From Mastigamoeba balamuthi (taxonomy: Eukaryota; Evosea; Mastigamoebida; Mastigamoebidae), in the NCBI GenBank assembly GCA_902651635.1, contig CACRSC010001920.1, positions 1-64,000 on the forward strand: a stretch of 64,000 nucleotides of DNA, in the 5' to 3' direction. Under the pieces are notes generated by a model. That model searched no databases. It had not been told where the DNA came from and saw nothing but the letters and a program-made list of their open reading frames with translations. Below are positions 11,001 through 19,654 of the stretch, in pieces. The position numbers and the translations under genes are program-made. Every line of letters begins with the position of its first letter. The first letter of the stretch is position 1.

Positions 11001-12054
11001 AAACACAACACATCAACCCGTGCACCCGCATTTAAACGGACAGTGTACACAGAAGCGCGGATGCACGCGCAGAAGCGCCGACGGGGCCCCGCAGTGGGCG
11101 CATACAGTTGTGACGCAATTCCCTCGCGAAAAAAAATCAAAAATCAATTTAAAATCAGGCGAAACTCGCGGCCCTTCCGGGGGTTCCATGGAACCCGTGG
11201 AGGAGCCATGGACGTGTATCGTTGGGGGGGGGGGGGTAGGTAGCAGTCGGGATGGGGCGTAGCGCACCGCGGGGCTTGCTGTCAGTGCTGCCGCCAAAGT
11301 ACTCGTCAAAGGCGCCGTCGTCCTCGGGCTTCTGGGGCGGCGGCGGAGGCGTCGCCGGCTGCTCCGCGTGCTCGTGCTCCTCCCCTGCGGGGGGCGCCGG
11401 CTGCTCCTCGCCCGCGCCCTCGTGGGCCTCGGCCTCGTGTTCGGGCTGCTCGGGCTGCTCGGGCTGCTCGGGCGCCGGCTCCGGGACGGCCGGAGTCGGC
11501 GGGGGCGCTGGCTTGGCCCGCCCGCGCTCAAAGAGGAAGAGACCCCGCGTGTTGAGCTCCAGCGCCCGCACACCCCCGACGCTCACGTTGACCGTCAGCG
11601 GCACCTGCGCCCCGTCGCCCTGCGACACGTCGACGGCCACCGCGCCCGCCGTGGCCCGCCGGCCGCCGCCCTCGAGCCGCAGCTCCGCCTCGTGCAGCTG
11701 CTCGACGAGCGCCGTGCCCGCCGGCGGCCTGAACCTCGCGGGCGCCGCCCCGCGCGGCTCGTCGACCGTGATCCGCACGACGCCGCCCGCCAGCGCCGCC
11801 AGCGTCAGCTCCAGCGGCCCGCGGCCGTCGCCCGCGTCGACCAGCAGCGGCGCGGCGGCCGTCGAGGGCGAGCGGCGCGCCAGCGAGCCCGAGGCGACGT
11901 GGGGCACCGGCTGCCCAGGCGACGACGTCCGCGCGCGGCGGCAGAAGCCGCTGTCCTTGCACGCCTTGAACTTGCTGCGGTCCACGGCTCCCGCGCAGAG
12001 GGCCAGCGCCAGCACCACGGCCGCCGCGGCCACCGCGTACGATCTTCTACCCAT
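8085..12054 (-). CDS. GANAB: Glucosidase II alpha subunit (GH31)
   Basis: ER-lumenal alpha-1,3-glucosidase that trims the two inner glucoses from N-glycans in the calnexin cycle. Seven exons keep frame throughout: 11268-12054, 10035-10609, 9845-9919, 9416-9769, 8904-9343, 8668-8812 and 8085-8606, giving 965 residues (human about 944). A signal peptide at the N-terminus is followed by the family hallmark VDRSKFKACKDSGFCRRAR. An acidic E/P/Q-rich linker comes next, then the GH31 barrel with the nucleophile motif WNDMNEPSVF and the region GADVGGFFG. There is no ER-retention signal, as expected for a subunit held by the beta chain. The first intron (10610-11267) is exceptionally long. The gene lies head-to-tail downstream of CysK. 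Confidence 0.95.
10610..11267 (-). other. Exceptionally long intron 1 of GANAB (658 bp)
   Basis: The donor is G|GTGCGC after the KPR codons and the acceptor is CAG before the codons for PTAIGIDAYFVGAKR, so frame is kept. Other introns in the gene are 55-120 bp. The intron has a lower GC content than the exons, a perfect 8-bp hairpin with a 7-nt loop (10888-10910) and a 12-bp run of G near 11224-11236. I could not match it to a known RNA. Confidence 0.75.
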
Positions 12055-12396
12055 TGTTTGTTTGCTGGCGGCTTGGCGCGCTGGCGGCGGGTCTCAGACG
12101 GGTTTTCTTCGGTTTCGCGGCGGAGGAAGGGGGCGGAAGGGGGGCGGGGGCTGGCGGACCTGGTAGGGTGTGATTCAACGCGCACTAAACTGTAAATTTA
12201 GAGGGCCAGAGATACCGGGGGCGTAGAGGGGTGCCAACGCAACAAAAACACGTGTCAGGGAATCTTGCGAGAAAATCTTCTGGTATCTTCATTGCTTTCG
12301 GGAATCGGGTGGACCCAAGCACCCCCACACTTGACACAGTTGGACACACGAGAGTCTGCGGAGCCCCTCTCGACGGCTCTGGGCCGCGCCGCCCCC

Positions 12397-13788
12397 TTAG
12401 ATGACGTCGCCCGCCTTGGCGTCGGCCACGTGGGCCATGTTGTCGAAGAGCGCGCCCGTCAGGTAGCGCTCGCCGCTGTCGGGCAGAATCGCGACAATCG
12501 TCTTGCCGGCAAACTCGGGCAGCTCGGCCAGCCTCGCCGCGGCCACGACTGCGGCGCCCGCGCTGACGCCGCTGAGGATGCCCTCGTCCGTGGCCAGCCT
12601 CCTGGCCATGACGAGCGCGTCCGAGCCCGTGACCGTCTCGACGCGGTCGATGACCGCCAGGTCGAGCGTCTTGGGCACAAAGCCCGCCCCGATGCCCTGG
12701 ATCGCGTGCGGCGCCGGCTTCAGCGGCAGCCCCGCGCGCGTCTGCGTGATGACGGGGCTCTCCGCCGGCTCGACCGCCACCGCCGTCAGCGCGTGGTGCT
12801 GCGAGGCAGAGACGGGCCCGATGGGGGTCAGCCGCGACAGCAATTGCGCGATCCATTTCGCGATGGCAGAGGGAATTTGGAGGGAGGAGGGAGAGCTGCT
12901 TTGCCTGGGTGTTCTTGATGTAGCGGGCGATGCCGGTGATGGTGCCGCCCGTGCCGACGCCGGCGACGACGGCGTCGACGTTGCCGTGGAGGGCCTCCCA
13001 GATCTCGGGGCCGGTCGTGTGCTCGTGGGCGGCGGGGTTGGCGGGGTTCTCGAACTGCATGGGCATCCAGTAGTTGGAGGGGTCCGAGGCCAGGATCTCC
13101 TGCGCCTTGGCGATGGCGCCCGGCATGCCCTTGGCGCGGTCCGTCAGCACGATCGACGCCCCGAACGCCTTGAGGATCTTGCGGCGCTCGATGCTGCAGT
13201 GGGAGAAGGGGGGAAAGCGACGATCAGCAAAATCAGTTGACTCAAATGAACAGACCCCAAAACAGCAACTGCCTGCTGCGCAGGCTAGAGGATGCTTCGG
13301 GGCAGAACAAAAACCGCCCGAAATCGGACGGAGCGCACCTGAAGCTCTCGGGCATGGTGAGGATCACCTTGTAGCCCTTAGCAGCGCCCACAAACGCGAG
13401 GGCGATGCCGGTGTTCCCTGTGTGGTAGGTGAGGAGGGGAGACACCGTGAGAAATAGCACGGAAAATGGGCTATCGCTAAAGCAAATAAAAACCCACACA
13501 CAGTGTGTGTGTGTTGGGGGGGACGTCGGGCGACGGCGACGTGGGGTGCGTGTCGGTGGACGGACCAGAGGTGGGCTCGATGATGGTGACGCCGGGCTTG
13601 AGGATGCCGTGGGCCTCTGCGTCGGCGATCATGGCGGCGCCCACGCGGCACTTGACGCTGTAGCCGGGGTTGCGGCCCTCGATCTTGGCGTAGACGCGCG
13701 CGCCCTGCGGCACCACGCGGTGCAGGCGCACCAGCGGGGTCCTGCCGACCGCCAGAGTGTTGTCCTCGTACACGCCCAGAGACGACAT
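12397..13788 (-). CDS. cysK: Cysteine synthase (O-acetylserine sulfhydrylase), bacterial CysK type
   Basis: PLP enzyme that makes cysteine from O-acetylserine and sulfide. Four exons (13566-13788, 13339-13417, 12905-13193, 12798 down to 12397) give 330 residues. Motifs in order are NPGYSVKCR with the PLP-binding lysine (residue about 45), [12 protein letters not shown] split by intron 1, the PLP-phosphate loop VGTGGTITG, and LPDSGERYL near the C-terminus. Length and motifs fit bacterial CysK, with no CBS-type heme or regulatory domains. Intron 3 (12799-12904) starts with GC (CAG|GCAAAG), and only this GC-AG splice joins the conserved strand [11 protein letters not shown] in frame. The gene is divergent from the flavodoxin gene across 184 bp. 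Bacterial origin by transfer is plausible, as in Entamoeba, but not shown here. Confidence 0.93.
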
Positions 13789-13972
13789 TGTTGGTTGTCC
13801 TTCGGGACGAGAGCGTGAAATGAATATTTGTGTGTGTGATTACGTGTCGCGAAGGTTTGACGATACTTTGACGATATTTCGGGGAGCCGATAGACTGAAT
13901 CCAGCTGCACTGATCAGCACTTTACCCGCCTTCATCCCAACCACCCGGAAACTGCACGCAGTTGACTCGCTC
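13789..13972. promoter_or_regulatory. Shared intergenic region of CysK and flavodoxin
   Basis: These 184 bp separate two divergent ATGs (13788 minus, 13973 plus), so any promoters must overlap. A CGATATTTCGG word near 13869 resembles the recurrent GATATCTCGG motif. Co-regulation of a sulfur-assimilation enzyme and a flavin electron carrier is inference. Confidence 0.5.
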
Positions 13973-14667
13973 ATGTCGGTGGGTTGCCTCGTGCCCGCAT
14001 TGCGTGCTCCCCGATGCATCTGACCGCGTGTGCACTCACCGATAGGAGGGCATCGACATCATCTTCGGGTCGCAGACGGGGACGTCCGAGGGTTTCGCGC
14101 AGAGGCTGGCCCAGGACGCGCAGACCAAGGGGCTCTCGGCCAGGGTGTTCTCGGCCGACTCGTACCCGGTGCGTCGGTTTTGCTTCCCCCGGGGTGAGAA
14201 GGGGGGAGGGCACCTCGCAGAGACCCTAACACGAACCGTCGTTCAAGTCGAGCCTCGGGGCCGCCAAGAGGATCGCCGTCATCACGAGCACCTTCGGGTC
14301 CGGAGCCCCTCCGGACAACTTCTCGAGCTTCTTCGACACCGTGCAGGAGTCCACGGCCCGCCTCGAGGGCCTGAACTACGCAGTGAGTTCCATTTGGCTG
14401 CGGCTGCCCGCGAACTGAGCCTGAGCCCTGCGGCACTCGAGGTGTTCGGGTGCGGGAGCACGGCGTACGGAGACGACTTCTGCGTCGTGGCCAAGCGCCT
14501 CGACAGCAAGCTGGCCGACCTCGGGGCCAAGAGGATCTCCCCGCTGTTCACGGGGGACGACACTGGGGAGTGCGAACACCACAACACATCTATTGCCGCT
14601 GACCAGGGCTCACAGCCTCGAGGCCGACTTCAACACGTGGGAGAAGCAGCTGCTGGCGCACCTGTAG
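13973..14667 (+). CDS. Stand-alone flavodoxin-domain protein
   Basis: Five exons (13973-13978, 14046-14168, 14248-14382, 14442-14569, 14616-14667) keep frame and give 147 residues, the size of a single flavodoxin domain. The FMN-phosphate loop FGSQTGTSEG lies near residue 7, ITSTFGSGAPPDN forms the second FMN loop and VFGCGSTAYGDDFC the third. These motifs resemble the FMN domain of diflavin reductases (P450 reductase, TAH18), but no FAD/NADPH domain follows: the frame ends KQLLAHL. The first exon codes only Met-Ser. The protein would need a partner reductase. It ends 80 bp from the convergent GH13 gene. Confidence 0.85.
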
Positions 14668-14747
14668 AGGTCGCGGACAGCAAACCGAGTTGATTGGCGC
14701 CGAGCGGGGCCCTGAGAGACAGGAGCAGCTCAGCTCGGTTGCTCTCT

Positions 14748-16291
14748 CTAAACAGAGCTTTCGTACGCGAAGATCTGGACCTTCCAGCGTGCGAGAACGA
14801 CAAGCAGGCCCTGCCCATCGCGCACCTCGGCCGGGTCCCTGCGGTACTCCTTCCTGGACATGAGCTCCTGCACGACGACCTCGTTCTCTCCCGCGGCGTC
14901 CTCGAGCTTGAACGACGCGCAGGCCTTGTCGGGCCCGTCCCCCGTGTAGTTGGCACAGACGAGCCTGCGCTGGTTGCCCTGCACCCAGCGGTACGCCACG
15001 ATGCGCCACGCGTCGGGCCCCTCGCCCCTGACGATTCCCGCGAAGAACCCGTCGCGCAGCACCGGGTCCTCCGCGAGCACCCGCGTCAGGCGCAGCCAGA
15101 AGCGCGATATGCGGCCCCCAGCCCTGCGCAGCTGCACCCTCAGCCTCTCGTACACGTTGGCCCACTGCCCGTGGTACACGAGGCGGGCCCCTGCAGAAGA
15201 TGGGGCTGACTGAGACAAGGGGGCGAGAGCAACGCAACGCGGGCGGGCGGGCACCTGGGAGGCAGAGGCTGAGCCCGGCAGCGGCCTCTGCGCGGCGCCA
15301 GTAGGCGAAGCGGTCGCCCACGGCGCGGCGCTCGTCGTGGTTCTCGGTGAAGTGCACGCCGTGGCGCAGGAGCTCCGCGGGCTGCGACTGGACCGCCGCG
15401 CGGATGCCGTCGACGCTGGGGATGAAGTAGTTGCGCTCGTCCCCCACGAGCTCGTCGTAGACGCGCTTGTCGTAGACGTGGTCGAAGCCGTGCCGCACCA
15501 GCGCCTCGCGGACGCCGTCGTCCCCGTAGGCCTCGGCGATGAACAGCAGCGTGTGCGGCCTGCACGCGTTGCGCGCGCCCGCGATGGCCGCCGGCCAGAA
15601 CTCGGGGATCTGCGCCGCGTGCGACCCCCCGTACCTGGCGTGCGGCCAGCGCTCCTGGAACCTCGCGCTGAGCACCAGGTGCGCCATGTCCGCCCGTATC
15701 CCGTCGCAGACCGTGCATATCCGCGCCAGCGTCGCCGCCATCTGCAAACGCGCTCATCAGTGTCTGCGACAACCTCCCGAGCCTGCGGACCTTCTGGCGG
15801 GCCGACTGCGACCAGTAGTCGATCTGCAGGGTGTCGGCCCACTCGCCGTTGCCGGCCTCGCCGCCGAGCAGGTCCTCCGGCGCCAGGAACGCGGCGTCCC
15901 TGGCGCAGTGGTTGGGCACGAAGTCGAGCATCAGCCGCATGCCGCGGGCGTGCAGCCGCGAACGGAACACCCCGAGGTCCCCCAGCGCAGCGTCGACCTC
16001 GTACGCGGCCACGGCGTAGGGCGACCCCACGACGTCCTCGGGCGCGGCGTCGGGCAGCGCGCGGGACCAGTCGAGCGCGCGGTCGAGCGCGAGGCCCGCG
16101 GGGCCGACGGTCCAGACGCCCATGAGCCACACGTAGCCGACGCCGCGCGACGAGAGGAAGTCGAGCTCGGCGTCGGTGACGCCCGAGAGCGTGCCGCCGC
16201 CGCGCTCGTGGACCCACGCGCGGGCGTTGACCTCGTAGATCAGCGGGTGCGTCGGCACCCGCGTAACGTCCACACGGCGGCGACCAGGCAT
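14748..16291 (-). CDS. Alpha-amylase-superfamily (GH13) glycoside hydrolase
   Basis: Three exons (15791-16291, 15255-15741, 14748-15190) keep frame, giving 476 residues. All four GH13 signature regions are present: region I MLDFVPNHC, region II GIRADMAHLV with the nucleophile Asp, region III LLFIAEAYG with the acid/base Glu, and region IV HFTENHDE. The N-terminus (HPLIYEVNARAW) is typical of the (beta/alpha)8 barrel start. No signal peptide is visible, so the enzyme is probably cytosolic and acts on alpha-glucans or maltooligosaccharides. The exact substrate cannot be deduced. Intron 1 is only 49 bp. The C-terminal about 100 residues form the usual beta domain. Confidence 0.88.
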
Positions 16292-16667
16292 TTATTTAAT
16301 TGCCAAAAATGAAATACCGTATCCGCAATCTCATACCTGGATTTTCTAGCCTCCGGTTGGGCCGCCACTTACCAGATTCGTTTTCGAGGCACTCTCGAGC
16401 ACCTGACCACCAATTGGTTGGCAAATGGTCGTGGTGGACTACTGTGCATGCCTCACTTGAATTGACCAAGATGTAATCTGAGAGTTGCAGATCACTGTGG
16501 TTGAGAGGTCTGAGGGAAATTCAGCATCTTCTGCGGAATGGTTCAGATGGGATACTCAGCCTGACATATCACGCGGCCATAGGGGTCTGGTTTTCACCGG
16601 CCACCCGGGCACCGGGCAACAGATATTTGCGGAATCTCTGTGTATTGTGTTCGCACAAACAGGACAA
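16292..16667. promoter_or_regulatory. Divergent intergenic region between GH13 and receptor gene 1
   Basis: These 376 bp between two divergent ATGs are less GC-rich than the flanking exons. I see no RNA gene or further ORF of interest. It must hold the promoters of both genes. Confidence 0.4.
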
Positions 16668-19615
16668 ATGTGTTGTCGTTGTCTGCTTGTCTTTCTGGTT
16701 CTCCACCTGAGCGTTGTGGTGCACGGCAGTATCCCCGAGGGTTGCACCCCCACGCGGGGCTACTCGTACCACCTGCGCTTCGGCACGCACATCGTGGTCC
16801 CCACCAGCGTCCTCAACTGGACCCAAGGCAACACGGGCTACCCCCCCTCCACCCCCTCATTCCATCCCAGGCGGCCAGTCTCACGCAGCAGGCGGCACCG
16901 CGCAGCGTGGTCGATGGGGGCGTGGTACATGCTCTACTCGGCCAACACGCTGCACTTTGCCATCGTGGGGGCGTCGACGGCCAACGAGCGGCAGACGGAG
17001 CTGAGCGCCAGCTTCCTCCAGATCAGCTACGGCAGGGTCTGCCTGCAGACCAAGCTCGGCAGGGACTGGACAGCGCTCTGCGCCCCTTCCGTGACGCCCC
17101 TCTACGAGTGGCACCACACCATGGGTGAGCCCAGGCGGGGCCCTCTGTCGTACCCCCATGGCCTGACCTCTGCGCCCAGGCACGTGGAGCCCTGAGGAGG
17201 GCGGCAGGCTTCGGCTCTACGCCGACGGGGTGCTTGTCGGCCTGAATAGCACGAGGCCCCTGCTGGGCTCCATGCAGAACCCCCTGTACATAGGGCTGCT
17301 CAAGGGAGAGGACGCTCGCAACGGCCTCATCGGGCAGATGGACGACGTCAGGGCGTGGCAGACCGAGCTGGCGCCCGCTGAGGTCGCCATGGCCTACGCG
17401 GGTGGCGCCGTCCCCAGAGGGCTGGTCCTGCACGTCGAGGCCGACGGCGACAACGCCACGCACGCCATCGACAAGAGCGGGCACGGCAACCACGGGGTGC
17501 TCATCTACGGCGAGGCAGCTACGACAGAGGTCAACGCGCCCTTCTCGTACAGGCCAGACTGTCTGAGCTGCTCGTCTCCGGGCTCGCCCGCGTGCACCCC
17601 GTACTCGCGTCTCTCGGTATGCGGCGACGGAGCAGTGACTGGCGACGAGCAGTGCGATGGGGGGCCCGGGTGTACACCGCAGTGCTCCTGTGCGAATGGG
17701 AGCACGCCCAGGGACTACGGCTGTGCCCCAAAGGACCACACATGCGAAACCACTGTGGAGGAGCTGGGCAAGTGGCTCAACGAGACTGGCATGCTCTTCG
17801 GATGCAGGATTATTCCCAAGGAGTGCGGTGACATGCAGTGCCTCGCCGATATGATGAAGTGCCTGCAGAAGAACGCTGGGTGCTCGTTATACAACGTACC
17901 GACTGCCAACATGAATATCCCGTTCATGTTGTGCCCGAGGAGCTATCCGAGACTGCAGTGTTACACACACTTCGGTACTCGTTCCCTCTTCAGCGACCCC
18001 TGACAGCAAATAGTGCCAGAAGCCAACGACTTCATGAGGCTGTACACAAGGGCAGATTGTGAAGCAGCAAACCGGGGGTTCGTGTGGTGCACTGGACAAT
18101 GTCTTCCAAGTGCGGCAGAATGCCGCCGTACGTCGCAGTCCAGTTCAAGCTGCTCGGCCAGCACTCACATCACACTATTCACTCGCAGCATTCTGTGGCA
18201 ACAATGTGGTTGACTCGGGCGAAGGCTGCGACTCAGACTCAACGCTCTCGCCAATATCCGGCCACTGCTCTCCCTCCTGCGAGCTCAACCCGGGATGGAG
18301 TATGTCTCGCAGAGGATACACGACAGTGTGCGGAGATGGTATAGTTGCAAACACCGAGAAGTGCGACGACGGGAACACGAAGGACAACGATGGGTGCAGT
18401 GGTAATTGCTCCATCCTCGAGAGCGGATACGAATGCGTGCTACGAAGGCTGGACGCAAGGTCTGTTAATGAACCATGCGAACTCGTTCCGTGCCAGAGTA
18501 TCTGCCATTGTACTGTATGCGGGAACCGCAGGAGCATCGGCGGGCTCGTCGGAGGACTTACGGTGGCAGTGGTGGTGGTATTCGTTGGAGCTGCTGTACT
18601 TCTCTTCCTGACGTGGCGGCACTCGAGGCGCCATGAAATCATGGACATAGCACTGGACTATTCGTGGAGTGTCGCACCCTCGATCATTCCTGTTCATTCG
18701 AATGGCAGTGGGAGCATGCAGTCCTGCTGGAACTTGCCAGCTGGCGAATCCGATGCACGCAAGGCAGTTGACTGGTACATGCGCTCCCCAGTGCCTGGCC
18801 TGGATGTAGCTAGGGTGAACGTCATCTTCAATCCAGCCCTGGAGAGGATGTTCGAGGCCAAGGTGCTACAGCTGCACAGCCGGTCGGAGAGCGCAGTGTT
18901 CTTCCCAAAGTGGTCAAAGGACGGTAAGATTGTCTTAAGGGCGTCATGCAGCCAAAGGCTTACTGAAATATCAAGCCCATTTGGCGACAGCCACTTCCCC
19001 AGTGTGAACCTGCTTCCCTCGTGGCACTGCACCAACAACCTCCAGAGTATCACGAAGAATGGCCGTGTTGTCGAGACAACCGACGAATGTGACTTCGGCA
19101 GGGGATTCTACTCGTCTTTTGAGGCACTGAGAGCCTACGACAAATGCCCCGAAGGTTCTCTTGTTGCCTGCTGGGTGTCGTTCTATTCGGCGTATCCTGT
19201 GATTGATGGTGACGTCCAGAAACTCGCTGGCAAAGGCAACTTTGCCAACTACGACGCTCACTTTGTGCCCCTGAGGATAGCCGACGACTGCGGTAAGGCA
19301 AGTGCTGCTCCCATTACCAATTTGGAGGAGGCAGTGTACCACGACATCGTCGTGTTCGAGGCATCGCAATGCCTGCCACGGTATTACGTCACACTCCAGC
19401 CTGCACTGCCGATGTCTCCGACCTGGTGCGCGACTAGACCCGAGCCATTCGTTACTGTTGTGCAATGTTGTGAGCCAGAAGATAACTCAGAGGCACCACA
19501 ATTTATCAGCGGCAACAATGCAAGCGCATCACGGAGGGGCCGAGAGTACAGGATGGAGACAGAGGGAAATGATAATAGCTGTGATGATGACTTTCGGATG
19601 TACCCACTTCCCTGA
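16668..19615 (+). CDS. Receptor-like membrane protein with cytoplasmic PARP-type ADP-ribosyltransferase domain (paralogue 1)
   Basis: Five exons (16668-16827, 16906-17124, 17180-17974, 18014-18127, 18189-19615) keep frame and give 904 residues. Residues 1-20 form a signal peptide. About 25-237 is a LamG/concanavalin-like domain. Cysteine-rich DUF4215-like repeats follow: [18 protein letters not shown] near 275 and CGDGIVANTEKCDDGNTK near 477. A single helix at about 546-568 precedes a basic stop-transfer stretch (WRHSRRH). Residues about 700-835 are a PARP-like fold with WHCTNN (His), GRGFYSS (Tyr) and YHDIVVFEASQCLPRY. Where the paralogue has the catalytic Glu (HEMVV) this copy has Asp, and WHGT is changed to WHCT, so activity may be altered or lost. 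Intron 1 is GC-AG. The gene is convergent with paralogue 2, whose stop is 39 bp away. Confidence 0.85.
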
Positions 19616-19654
19616 GTACATCCAGTCCCCCTGTCCTCAAAATTTAAGCCACAA

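Noticed and set aside
18059-19615. Separate gene starting in the last exon of receptor 1
   Set aside because: The frame opens without a suitable ATG, starts mid-domain, and joins in phase to exon 4. The paralogue shows the same intron.
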